Positions 8,498-16,251 of a stretch of 64,000 nucleotides of DNA are shown here, piece by piece. The translations under genes and the position numbers were made by a program. Each line of letters starts with the position of its first letter. Position 1 is the stretch's first letter. Origin of the DNA: Faecalibacterium taiwanense (GTDB taxonomy: Bacteria; Bacillota; Clostridia; Oscillospirales; Ruminococcaceae); the NCBI RefSeq assembly GCF_036632915.2, contig NZ_CP155552.1, positions 248,001 to 312,000 of the forward strand, read 5' to 3'. The notes beneath the pieces were generated by a model, which searched no databases, was not told where the DNA came from, and saw nothing but the letters and a program-made list of their open reading frames with translations.

Positions 8498-8530
8498 TAT
8501 CTGAATCGCACTTGGAAAGGAGTTTGTACT

Positions 8531-9025
8531 GTGAAAAAACTGCAAACCACTCTGGACAAGATCACCACCCTCATTTCCGCCATTCTGTGCGCGGCTATGA
8601 TGGTAATTCTGTTCGCAAACGTTGTGCTGCGCCTGATCCCCGGCATCGGCGGCTTCAAGTGGTACATGGAGAGCAGCCAGTATCTGAACGTCTGGTCCAT
8701 GCTCATTGCCTGCATTGGCATCAACGCCATGGGCACCAACCTCCGCGTGGAGGTGGTGGATTCCATCCTCGGTAAGACTCCGCTGGGCAAAAAGATCGTT
8801 GTCATCATCCGTGATGTGTTCATCATCCTGTTCTACGTCATGGTCACCTACGGCGGCTACCAGCTGTGCACCCGCGCAAAGCAGGCCGTTTCCACCATGC
8901 CGCAGTTCACCATGGGTCAGGTGTACACCATCTTCCCCATTGCCGGTGTGCTGTGCATCCTGTCCGCCGTTCTCAACCTGATCGTTGAACTGACCGCAAA
9001 ACCGGAAGGGGGCAAATCCAAATGA
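8531..9025 (+). CDS. dctQ: TRAP transporter small permease, DctQ family
   Basis: A 164-residue membrane protein with about four helices, beginning at a GTG preceded by AAAGGAG. Composition and size match the DctQ small subunit, including the amphipathic segment GGFKWYMESSQYLNVWSM and a central conserved stretch NAMGTNLRVEVV. DctQ forms a complex with DctM in the cytoplasmic membrane. Its last four bases overlap the DctM start (ATGA), giving translational coupling. Function follows from the family and from the flanking dctP and dctM. Confidence 0.92.
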   Translation: MKKLQTTLDKITTLISAILCAAMMVILFANVVLRLIPGIGGFKWYMESSQYLNVWSMLIACIGINAMGTNLRVEVVDSILGKTPLGKKIVVIIRDVFIILFYVMVTYGGYQLCTRAKQAVSTMPQFTMGQVYTIFPIAGVLCILSAVLNLIVELTAKPEGGKSK

Positions 9026-10299
9026 TCGCATGGCTGCTGATCTCATTCTTCGTTCTGCTGTTTCTGGGCGTGCCCATCGCCATGAGTCTGGGCCTGTCCG
9101 CCATGGGCGGCATCCTGTTCCTGGGCGGCGGCAGCACCGTCACCATTGCTCAGCGCATGTTTGAGGGCATGAACAGCTTTGCACTGCTGGCCATCCCTCT
9201 GTACACCTTTGCCGGTTTCACCATGTCCAAGGGCGGTATTTCCAAGCGCCTGATGGACTTCTGTTACTCCATCGTCGGCCACATCTACGGCGGTCTGGCT
9301 CACGTGAACGTGCTTTCCAGCATGATCTTTGCGGGCATCTCCGGTTCCGCTGTTGCCGATACCGCAGGCGTTTCCGGTATGTTCATGCCGGAAATGGTGC
9401 GCAAGGGCTACTCCAAGAACTTTACCGTTGCCGTTACCGCCATTTCCTCCACCATCGGCATCATCATTCCTCCGTCTATCCCCATGGTGGTCATTGCCGG
9501 TATCTGCGGCATTTCCACCGGTAAGCTGTTCCTCGGCGGCATTATCCCCGGTGTCCTGTGCGGTCTGGCACAGATGATCGTCAGCTATTTCATGGCCAAG
9601 AAGGAAGGCGTGCCCAAGGAGCCGGGCCACTTCACCATCGGCCCCGTGCTGCATGGCCTGTGGGAGAGCTGGCCCGCCCTGCTCATGCCCATCATCATCG
9701 TGGGCACGATCACCATGGGTATCGTCAGCCCCACCGAGGCAGGCGTGATCGCTGTTGTTTACGGTCTGTTTGCCGGCGGCATCATCTACCGCGAACTCAA
9801 GTGGGAGGACATCAAGTTTGCCTTTGCAGAGACCGTCCGCACCAGCGGCCGTATCTTCATCGTTATCGGCGCTGCAAAGCTGTACACCGTCATGCTGACC
9901 ACCGCAGGCTTTGACAAGTGGGTGGCCAAGACCATGCTGGGCTTCTCCACCAACCCCACTGTCATTCTTATCGTGATCCTGCTGATTTTCTTCATCGTCA
10001 CCATGTTCATGGAGTCCATCGCAACGCTGACCCTGTTCATGCCCATCCTGTATCCCATTGCTCTGGGCGTGGGCATCAACCCCATCGTGCTCAGCGTCCT
10101 GATCACCGTGGTCATCGGTGTTGGTCTGGTCACTCCTCCGGTGGGCATGTGCATTTACGTTGCCTGCGATCTGATGGATGTTACAGTCGGCGAGGTGTTC
10201 CCCACATTGGTGCCGTTTATTGCGGCTACCTTCGTCTGCATTGCCCTGATGGTCGCCTTCCCTCAGCTGATCCTGCTGCCCACCTATTTGATGGCGTAA
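9022..10299 (+). CDS. dctM: TRAP transporter large permease, DctM family
   Basis: A 425-residue polytopic protein of the DctM/SiaM type: repeated hydrophobic helices, the GISGSAVADTAGVSGMF and PPSIPMVVIAG signature loops of the ion-transporter superfamily, and VGLVTPPVGMCIYVA near the C-terminus, equivalent to the second hairpin. It drives sodium-coupled import of the carboxylate delivered by the receptor. The start overlaps the dctQ stop. It is the last gene of the racemase-TRAP operon; the gntR gene downstream has its own promoter beginning 4 bases after the dctM stop. Confidence 0.95.
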   Translation: MIAWLLISFFVLLFLGVPIAMSLGLSAMGGILFLGGGSTVTIAQRMFEGMNSFALLAIPLYTFAGFTMSKGGISKRLMDFCYSIVGHIYGGLAHVNVLSSMIFAGISGSAVADTAGVSGMFMPEMVRKGYSKNFTVAVTAISSTIGIIIPPSIPMVVIAGICGISTGKLFLGGIIPGVLCGLAQMIVSYFMAKKEGVPKEPGHFTIGPVLHGLWESWPALLMPIIIVGTITMGIVSPTEAGVIAVVYGLFAGGIIYRELKWEDIKFAFAETVRTSGRIFIVIGAAKLYTVMLTTAGFDKWVAKTMLGFSTNPTVILIVILLIFFIVTMFMESIATLTLFMPILYPIALGVGINPIVLSVLITVVIGVGLVTPPVGMCIYVACDLMDVTVGEVFPTLVPFIAATFVCIALMVAFPQLILLPTYLMA

Positions 10300-10302
10300 C
10301 CG

Positions 10303-10331
10303 TTGCGTCCGCTTTTCAGATATGGTAAAAT
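10303..10331 (+). promoter_or_regulatory. promoter of gntR
   Basis: TTGCGT and TAAAAT are separated by exactly 17 bases just after dctM. The inverted repeat described next lies downstream of this -10. Confidence 0.6.
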
Positions 10332-10341
10332 AGTGGTGGAA

Positions 10342-10394
10342 GTTCAACGTGTGATGTTTGGAGGCTTTCTGCCCCAGAACGTTCCACGTTGAAC
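10342..10394 (+). promoter_or_regulatory. inverted repeat in the gntR leader, candidate autoregulatory site
   Basis: GTTCAACGTG (10342-10351) is exactly mirrored by CACGTTGAAC (10385-10394), with the small palindrome GAACGTTC at 10377-10384 and a GTGTGATGTTTGG segment beside the left arm. It could be a pair of GntR half-sites or an mRNA stem. Its position after the promoter suits autorepression. Confidence 0.5.
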
Positions 10395-10434
10395 GACCCC
10401 GAATATCCACCAAACCGGATTTGGAGGCGGAACT

Positions 10435-11154
10435 ATGTCAATGGAACATCCTGAAAAACAGAAGAATGCGGTAAAGTCTGTAGTCGATCAGGTCATGGAT
10501 GGGATCATCTCCCAGATCATCGACGGCACCCTGCATCCGGGCGACAAGCTGCCTACCGAAATGGAACTGTGCAAGCAGTTCGGCGCGGGCCGCAACTCGG
10601 TGCGGGAAGCTGTGAAAAAGCTGCAGGCCTACGGCATCCTGTACATCAAGCGTGCCGACGGCACCTTTGTGAGCGAAAACTACAACCAGAAAATGCTGGA
10701 CCCGATGCTGTACAGCATCATCCTGCAGAAGAACAGCTGGCAGGAATTTGTGGAACTGCGCTCCGTCATCGATATCGGTACGCTGAATATTATCATTCAG
10801 CGCAATGATATCACATCCTTTCTGCCGGACCTGTACCGCACCTTCGGCGAGCTTTCTGCCGAAATGCACTCGCCGGAGCCTTCGGTGGACAAGGTGCTGG
10901 AGCTGGACAGCCGGTTCCACACCCAGATCGCCAATGCGGCCCAGAACCCCATGCTGGCCACCATCACCGAGTATATCACCCGGCTGACGCTGCCCAGCCG
11001 TCTGGAGACCACCCGCAAGGTGCTGGCCAAGGGCGAAGAGGAGATCGAGCGGTTCGTAGAGCTGCACCGCCAGCTGCTCAGCGTGATCGAGCGCAGGCAG
11101 GTGGACGAGATCGCCGCTACAGTGCAGGATCACTACATCTTCTGGAAGAAGTAA
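10435..11154 (+). CDS. GntR family transcriptional regulator (FadR/FCD subfamily)
   Basis: A 239-residue regulator. Residues about 10-75 form the GntR winged helix, with the signature GTLHPGDKLPTEMELCKQFGAGRNSVREAVKKL (quoted here only as GDKLPTEMELCKQF and RNSVREAVKKL) and a wing ending YIKRADGTFV. The C-terminal part is all-alpha and carries spaced acidic and His residues (ELDSRFHTQIANAA) typical of the FCD domain, which often binds metal plus a carboxylate effector. It sits between the TRAP operon and the BMC operon and is the obvious candidate regulator of the locus, with the acid substrate or a product as inducer. It has its own promoter and GGAGGCGG ribosome site. Confidence 0.92.
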   Translation: MSMEHPEKQKNAVKSVVDQVMDGIISQIIDGTLHPGDKLPTEMELCKQFGAGRNSVREAVKKLQAYGILYIKRADGTFVSENYNQKMLDPMLYSIILQKNSWQEFVELRSVIDIGTLNIIIQRNDITSFLPDLYRTFGELSAEMHSPEPSVDKVLELDSRFHTQIANAAQNPMLATITEYITRLTLPSRLETTRKVLAKGEEEIERFVELHRQLLSVIERRQVDEIAATVQDHYIFWKK

Positions 11155-11166
11155 GCATACAGGCCT

Positions 11167-11194
11167 CCTGCCTGCCGTAAAAGGCGGGCAGGGG
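11167..11194 (+). terminator. weak terminator-like hairpin after gntR
   Basis: CTCCTGCCTGCC pairs with GGCGGGCAGGGG around GTAAAA, shortly after the gntR stop. No strong T-run follows, so efficiency is doubtful. Confidence 0.4.
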
Positions 11195-11202
11195 ACTGTG
11201 AG

Positions 11203-11231
11203 TTTACAAGATGGGATGTTTGTGCTAAAAT
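11203..11231 (+). promoter_or_regulatory. promoter of the BMC operon with embedded operator-like motif
   Basis: TTTACA and TAAAAT are exactly 17 bases apart. The spacer contains AGATGGGATGTTTG, a relative of the GGTAGGATGT motif, flanked by ACAAG and TTTGT. A repressor bound here would exclude RNA polymerase. The operon start is 58 bases downstream. Confidence 0.65.
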
Positions 11232-11288
11232 GACGTTAGCATCCTTTGTTAAGCTTCTCCAATGCGACATGCAAGGAGTGTTCATCCA

Positions 11289-12113
11289 ATGAAAAAAATC
11301 ATGATCTCCGTGGCCCCCGTTGCGGCCACAGACATTCTCATCAATCCGCGGGCCATTGCCCGGGATGTGTATGAGTGCTACAAAAACGGCGCGTCCATGG
11401 TGCACCTGCACTGCCGCGACCTGAACGGCAACCTCACCCCGGATCTGAGCCTGCTGGAAGAAACGGTGGCCTACATCCGCGAGATGTGCGACATCGTGGT
11501 GGAGATCTCCACCGGCGGCGTGTCCAACCTGACCATTGAGGAGCGTGTGCAGCCCTGCTACCCCTCCTGGGTGGAAGCCAACAGCCTGAATGTCGGCTCG
11601 GTGAATCTGGGTACCTCGGTGTACCAGAACCCCATCAAGGATGTGGAGTACTGCGTCAAGACCATCATGGACAACAAGAAGATCCCGGAGACCGAGGTCT
11701 TTGAGCTGGGCATGATCAACACCGTGCGGGAACTGAACGACAAGTTCCACTTTGTAAAACCCATCCTGTTTGCACTGGTGTTCGGCCATGGCGGCGAGAT
11801 GCCTGCCACGGTGCCGGCCCTGCGCCACATGATCCAGGCGCTGGAAGAGAACTTTCCCAATGGCGACTACCTATGGGGCTACACGCAGGCCCACCGCGAG
11901 GACTGGGAAATGGTCAAGACTGCGCTGGATATGGGCGCTTCCACCGTGCGCATCGGCTTTGAGGATTCGGACATGATCGCGCCGGGTGTCCATGTGGACA
12001 ACAACGCAGCGCTGATCGCAAAGGTGTCGGACATCGTAAAGTCCAAGGGCATGATGCCCATGACTCCCGACGAGGTGCGCGCCATGCTCAAGATCCCGCC
12101 GCTGCGCCGTTAA
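11289..12113 (+). CDS. beta-keto acid cleavage enzyme (BKACE, DUF849) family protein
   Basis: A 274-residue TIM-barrel protein of the BKACE family, related to 3-keto-5-aminohexanoate cleavage enzyme. The metal-binding pair is visible in MVHLHCRD, followed by the conserved VEISTGGV strand and, near the C-terminus, STVRIGFEDSD carrying the third ligand (Glu). Family members condense a beta-keto acid with acetyl-CoA to give acetoacetate and a new acyl-CoA. The start was chosen at the ATG with AAGGAG upstream. As first gene of the BMC operon it may feed or drain acyl-CoA around the compartment. It has no obvious encapsulation peptide, so it may act in the cytosol. Confidence 0.9.
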   Translation: MKKIMISVAPVAATDILINPRAIARDVYECYKNGASMVHLHCRDLNGNLTPDLSLLEETVAYIREMCDIVVEISTGGVSNLTIEERVQPCYPSWVEANSLNVGSVNLGTSVYQNPIKDVEYCVKTIMDNKKIPETEVFELGMINTVRELNDKFHFVKPILFALVFGHGGEMPATVPALRHMIQALEENFPNGDYLWGYTQAHREDWEMVKTALDMGASTVRIGFEDSDMIAPGVHVDNNAALIAKVSDIVKSKGMMPMTPDEVRAMLKIPPLRR

Positions 12114-12131
12114 AAAGGAGGAAAGAAACGT

Positions 12132-13076
12132 ATGGTGATTCAAGGCGTTACTTACCTCTCAGACTTTGAGGCAAAAAAAGCCATCATGGAAATGGCCCGT
12201 CGGCTGGAAGCCAAGGGCTGGCTGGTGGCCGGTGACGGCAGCATGAGCGTCCGCGTCGGCCCGCAGGCCGTGTGGGTGACCGTTGCCGGTGCCGACAAGG
12301 CTGCGCTCACGCAGGATATGCTGGTGCGCGTGGATATGAATGGCAAGGCGATGCTCAGCGCAAAGCCCAAGCCCCTGCCCGAAGACCTGCCCATCCATCT
12401 GAAAATCTATCAGGAAAACGAGAACGCCCAGTGCGTGATGCACACCTATCCGGCCTGCGCGGCTGTGATGGGGATGCAGGGCCAGACCGTGCAGCCTGCA
12501 GCATTCAGCCCCGCAGTGCGGGCGCTGGGACGGGTGCAGCTGCTGCCCGCCCAGAACGTGGACGCACAGGCACAGGCTGTCAGCCTGTTGTGCCGCACCG
12601 ATAAGGCTGTCCTGCTGGAAAATGACGGCTGCCTGACCTGGGGCAAGACCCCGGCAGATGCGGCCCATCTGGTGGAAGCACTGGATTACTACGCAGCCGT
12701 CACCGCAAAGCTGGGCTGCGCAGGCTGCTCCAAATGCGGCAGCTGCGGCGGTCACTGCACCGGCTGCAGCAAGTGCGGCGCACCTGCCGTGCAGCCCATG
12801 GCTCAGCCCGCTGCACAGCCTGTGGCAATGGCAGTACCCTCCGCACAGCCTGCCCAGCCGGTGAGCCTGCCGGGCGTTACCGGGCTGATCCAGCCGGGCA
12901 TGGCGCTGCCCACCCTGCCCAAACAGCAGGCGGCTCCTGCCCCTGCCCCGGTGCCCGCCGCACAGCCTGCGGCAGTCCCTGCAATGGAAGCGGCCCCGGC
13001 CGCACCAAAGTCCGCAAATGCCCGCGATGCCGCAATGGCCGAGGTCATCCGCCGGACGCTGAAGAGCTTTCAATAA
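12132..13076 (+). CDS. class II aldolase/adducin-like protein with Cys-rich insert and C-terminal encapsulation-like helix
   Basis: This 314-residue protein has an N-terminal class II aldolase domain (about 1-190). Compared with fuculose-phosphate aldolase, only one zinc ligand is kept: His104 in CVMHTYPAC corresponds to the first His, but the second is Tyr106, the third is in LLENDGCL (Asp165 region) instead of HHG, and the catalytic Glu position appears to be Asp85. Residues 196-215 hold seven Cys in CxxC-type spacing. A long Pro/Ala/Gln linker follows, then an amphipathic C-terminal helix (about 298-314, ending RRTLKSFQ) typical of cargo-targeting peptides. It is probably luminal BMC cargo, but classical aldolase activity is doubtful. 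Confidence 0.82.
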   Translation: MVIQGVTYLSDFEAKKAIMEMARRLEAKGWLVAGDGSMSVRVGPQAVWVTVAGADKAALTQDMLVRVDMNGKAMLSAKPKPLPEDLPIHLKIYQENENAQCVMHTYPACAAVMGMQGQTVQPAAFSPAVRALGRVQLLPAQNVDAQAQAVSLLCRTDKAVLLENDGCLTWGKTPADAAHLVEALDYYAAVTAKLGCAGCSKCGSCGGHCTGCSKCGAPAVQPMAQPAAQPVAMAVPSAQPAQPVSLPGVTGLIQPGMALPTLPKQQAAPAPAPVPAAQPAAVPAMEAAPAAPKSANARDAAMAEVIRRTLKSFQ

Positions 13077-13131
13077 CAAAAAGTTTCGTTTGATCCAACG
13101 GATATGACCTTTACGGAAAGGAACGAAAACC

Positions 13132-14577
13132 ATGGATATCAGTTCGCAGGAAATTGAAGCGATCGTCAAGCAGGTGCTTGCCGGTATGGGCGGTGCACAG
13201 ACAAGCGCCGCCCCTGCAGCCTATACCGCTGCACCCGGCGGTGCAGCAGGCGACCGCGGCGTGTTCGAGAACGTAGACGACGCAGTGGAGGCTGCATGGA
13301 AAGCCCAGCGCGACTGGGCGGCCAACTACAAGATCGAGGACCGCCAGCGCATCATTGAAGCCATCCGCCGCTGTGCCCGGGCACATGTGGAGGAGTGGTG
13401 CCACAAGATCGTGGAAGAGACCGGCATGGGCCGCTATGAGGACAAGGTGGAAAAACATCTGGCTGTCATCAACAAGACCCCCGGCCCCGAATGCCTGACC
13501 ACCGAAGCCAAGAGCGGTGACGCGGGCCTGATGCTGGAAGAGTATGCACCCTTTGGTGTGATCTGCTCCATCACCCCCACCACCAACCCTACCGAGACCA
13601 TCATCAACAACACCATCAGCATGATCGCAGGCGGCAACACCGTGGTGTTCAACGTGCACCCCCGCGCAAAGCGGGTGTCTGCCGACTGCCTGCAGGCACT
13701 GAATACCGCCATCATCGAGGCGGGCGGCCCTGCAAACCTCATTACCATGACCCGTGAGCCGACCATGGAGAATGTGGACAAGATGGCCGCAAACCCCAAG
13801 ATCCGCCTGATGGCAGGCACCGGTGGCATGGGCATGGTGAACGCCCTGCTGCGCAGCGGCAAAAAGTGCATCGGTGCCGGTGCAGGCAACCCGCCCGTCA
13901 TCGTGGACGAGACCGCAGACATCGAGCTGGCAGGCCGCAAGATCTACGAAGGCGCTTCGTTCGATAACAACATCCTCTGCTTTGCAGAGAAGGAAGTGTT
14001 CGCCGTGAACACCGCCTACGACGGCCTGCTGCACGAGCTGCAGAAGCAGGGTGCCTACCTGCTGAACAAGGCCCAGACCGAACAGCTGGTGAACATCGTG
14101 CTGCAGCCCAAGAAGGGCGGCGGCCACGAGGTGAACAAAAAGTGGGTGGGCAAGGATGCCGCCCGCATTCTGGAGACCATCGGCGTGCATGTGCCGGATA
14201 CTTGCCGCCTTGCCATCTGCGAGGTGCCTGCCGACCATCCGTTCGTTCTGGTGGAGCAGATGATGCCGGTGCTGCCCATCGTGCGCTGCCAGAGCTTTGA
14301 ACAGGCGGTGGAAAATGCCGTGGTGGCCGAGCACGGCAACCGCCACACCGCTTCCATCTTCTCCAAGGATGTGGACCACATGACCCGCTTTGCCCGGGTC
14401 ATTGAGACCACTATCTACGTAAAGAACAGCGCCACCAAGGCCGGTGTTGGCATTGGCGGCGAGGGCCACTGCACCATGACCATTGCCGGCCCCACCGGCG
14501 AGGGCATCACCTGCGCAAAGAGTTTCTGCCGCCGCCGCCGCTGCATGCTGGCCGAGGGCGGGCTGCGCATCATCTGA
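13132..14577 (+). CDS. CoA-acylating aldehyde dehydrogenase of BMC type (PduP/EutE-like)
   Basis: A 481-residue enzyme oxidising an aldehyde with NAD+ and CoA to acyl-CoA. The nucleophile is Cys283 in FDNNILCFAEKEV, exactly the PduP/EutE context, and the NAD/CoA region shows ITPTTNPTETIINN and GAGAGNPPVIVDE. Residues 1-20 (beginning MDISSQEIEAIVKQVL) form an amphipathic helix followed by an Ala/Pro/Gly linker, the standard encapsulation peptide layout, so it should be luminal. It lies between the aldolase-like cargo and the shell gene. It defines the locus as an aldehyde-processing metabolosome; the aldehyde chain length cannot be read from the sequence. Confidence 0.95.
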   Translation: MDISSQEIEAIVKQVLAGMGGAQTSAAPAAYTAAPGGAAGDRGVFENVDDAVEAAWKAQRDWAANYKIEDRQRIIEAIRRCARAHVEEWCHKIVEETGMGRYEDKVEKHLAVINKTPGPECLTTEAKSGDAGLMLEEYAPFGVICSITPTTNPTETIINNTISMIAGGNTVVFNVHPRAKRVSADCLQALNTAIIEAGGPANLITMTREPTMENVDKMAANPKIRLMAGTGGMGMVNALLRSGKKCIGAGAGNPPVIVDETADIELAGRKIYEGASFDNNILCFAEKEVFAVNTAYDGLLHELQKQGAYLLNKAQTEQLVNIVLQPKKGGGHEVNKKWVGKDAARILETIGVHVPDTCRLAICEVPADHPFVLVEQMMPVLPIVRCQSFEQAVENAVVAEHGNRHTASIFSKDVDHMTRFARVIETTIYVKNSATKAGVGIGGEGHCTMTIAGPTGEGITCAKSFCRRRRCMLAEGGLRII

Positions 14578-14639
14578 GTTTTTGAAGGACGAAACCATCA
14601 CATACAATTTTTTCAGTGTTCTGACAGGAGGAACAACTT

Positions 14640-15230
14640 ATGAAAGCTCTGGGTTTTATCGAGACGAAGGGTCTGGTTGGCAACATCGACGCTACCGATG
14701 CAATGCTGAAGGCTGCTGACGTTGAGTTCATTGGTTCCGACACCATCGGTGCCGGTCTGACCACCGTGATCGTTACCGGCGAGGTGGGCGCTGTCAAGGC
14801 TGCTACCGAGGCTGGCGAAGAGGCTGCTTCCCGCGTGGGTGAGCTGTTCTGCGTCAACGTCATTGCACGTCCCCACGCAGATCTGGCCCGCATCATGCCT
14901 GCCAAGGGCCCCGCTACCGGCAAGTCCGGCCTGCCCGCAGGCGAGCAGGTGCCGCTGGATGCCGCTCTGGGCATGATCGAGACCAACGGCCTGACCGCTT
15001 CCATCGAGGCAGCCGATGCCATGCTGAAGAGCGCAGATGTCTCTCTGGTGGGTCAGGAGAAGATCGGCGCAGGCCTTGTTACCGTGTTCGTGCAGGGCGA
15101 CGTTGGCGCTGTGAAGGCTGCTGTTGAGGCAGGCCAGACCGCTGCTTCCCGCATTGGCGAAGTGGTCAGCGCACTGGTCATTCCCCGCCCGCACGCAAGC
15201 GTGTCCGAGTGCATGCCTGAGCTGCGCTGA
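14640..15230 (+). CDS. BMC shell protein with two tandem BMC domains (BMC-T)
   Basis: A 196-residue protein with two complete, mutually similar BMC domains: domain 1 (about 1-88, from [21 protein letters not shown] to [14 protein letters not shown]) and domain 2 (about 108-196, from [20 protein letters not shown] to [14 protein letters not shown]), joined by a Gly/Pro/Lys linker. Such proteins trimerise into pseudohexameric shell tiles. Both halves look canonical rather than circularly permuted. It is the only BMC-domain gene in the window, so shell facets must be built from this protein or from hexamers encoded elsewhere. It has a strong GGAGG ribosome site, consistent with high expression. 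Confidence 0.95.
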   Translation: MKALGFIETKGLVGNIDATDAMLKAADVEFIGSDTIGAGLTTVIVTGEVGAVKAATEAGEEAASRVGELFCVNVIARPHADLARIMPAKGPATGKSGLPAGEQVPLDAALGMIETNGLTASIEAADAMLKSADVSLVGQEKIGAGLVTVFVQGDVGAVKAAVEAGQTAASRIGEVVSALVIPRPHASVSECMPELR

Positions 15231-15269
15231 GCCCTGCGCTGACGCTGCATAAGAAAGGAGCGCTGTGCC

Positions 15270-15926
15270 TTGGTTTACCATGACATCAGTCAGGAACAGC
15301 TGCTGCTCCTGATCACGCAGGCCGTGCAGGCAGAGCTGCAAAAGCGCAGCCGTCAGGTGCCGGTAGGCATCTCGGTGCGGCACATCCACCTTACCCGCGA
15401 TGATGTGGACAAGCTGTTCGGCTATGGCTACCAGCTCACCCCCAAAAAGGCGCTGAGCCAGCCCGGCCAGTTTGCCTGCGAGGAATGTCTGGACATCATC
15501 GGCCCCAAGGGCGAACTGAAGCATGTCCGCATCCTTGGCCCGGAGCGCAGTGCCACTCAGATCGAGCTGGCGCAGACCGACTGCCGCAACATCGGCATCA
15601 AAGCGCCGGTGCGTTCCAGCGGGGATACAAAGGGTACGCCAGGCGTGACCCTGCGCGGCCCGCGCGGTACTTTGACCGTGCCGGAGGGCGTGATGATCGC
15701 CGACCGCCACATCCACATGACTCCCGCACAGGCAGCGGCCTTCGGCCTTGCCGACGGCGACCGCGTGCAGGTAAAGATCGACGGCCCCAAGCCGGGCGTG
15801 ATGGGCGGGGTGCTGATCCGCGCAAACGACAAATGTGCACTGGATTTTCACATCGACACGGACGATGGCAATGCCTTCCTGCTCAAGCAGGGGCAGCTGG
15901 TCACCGTGCTGGGCAAAGAGGAGTAA
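15270..15926 (+). CDS. pduL: phosphate propanoyltransferase PduL
   Basis: A 218-residue BMC-type phosphotransacylase, converting acyl-CoA and phosphate to acyl phosphate and CoA. The two zinc-binding His motifs of the family are clear: GISVRHIHLTRDDVD and MIADRHIHMTPAQ; the domain ends in CALDFHIDTDDGNA. Residues about 5-25 (ISQEQLLLLITQAVQAEL) form an amphipathic helix suited to encapsulation. The start is most likely TTG at 15270, preceded by AAGGAG; no ATG is well placed. It recycles CoA inside the lumen after the aldehyde dehydrogenase. The gene for the pentamer protein begins 3 bases later. No acyl kinase is in the operon, so a housekeeping acetate kinase may finish the path. Confidence 0.93.
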   Translation: MVYHDISQEQLLLLITQAVQAELQKRSRQVPVGISVRHIHLTRDDVDKLFGYGYQLTPKKALSQPGQFACEECLDIIGPKGELKHVRILGPERSATQIELAQTDCRNIGIKAPVRSSGDTKGTPGVTLRGPRGTLTVPEGVMIADRHIHMTPAQAAAFGLADGDRVQVKIDGPKPGVMGGVLIRANDKCALDFHIDTDDGNAFLLKQGQLVTVLGKEE

Positions 15927-15929
15927 GCT

Positions 15930-16190
15930 ATGATTTTAGGGATCGTCAAGGGGACCGTTGTCGCCACCCGCAAAATGCCGGAGCTTGTAGGCTATAAGTT
16001 CCTGCTGGTGGAGCCGGTGTTCGGCTCCAAAAAGGATACCATCGTGGCGGGCGACAACATCGGCGCGGGTGTAGGCGAGATGGTTCTGGTCACCACCGAC
16101 GAGACCACCCAGCATGGTCTGGACCATCCGTCGCCCATTGATGCTTTCATCGTGGGCATCGTGGACAATCCTCCCACCCTGAGTAAGTAA
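15930..16190 (+). CDS. eutN: EutN/CcmL family shell vertex protein (BMC-P)
   Basis: An 86-residue protein that forms pentamers capping the vertices of BMC shells. The family opening ILGIVKGTVVATRKMPELVGYK and the pore-loop region VAGDNIGAGVGEMVLVT are easily recognised, and the end VGIVDNPP is typical. The gene follows pduL by three bases. Together with the tandem BMC protein it completes a minimal shell set of one facet tile and one vertex. Confidence 0.95.
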   Translation: MILGIVKGTVVATRKMPELVGYKFLLVEPVFGSKKDTIVAGDNIGAGVGEMVLVTTDETTQHGLDHPSPIDAFIVGIVDNPPTLSK

Positions 16191-16251
16191 CACCCTGCAA
16201 GTTTTGCCGCAGAGAGGGGCTTCCTCCCGGCGGGATCGTGAGGCTTAAACA

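Noticed and set aside
13111..14607. A 498-codon open frame on the minus strand opposite the aldehyde dehydrogenase gene (and similar long antisense frames elsewhere, for example 6392-9046 and 16147-18087)
   Set aside because: They are mirror images of GC-rich coding sequence, with His/Gly/Gln-rich composition, no ribosome sites and no family resemblance.
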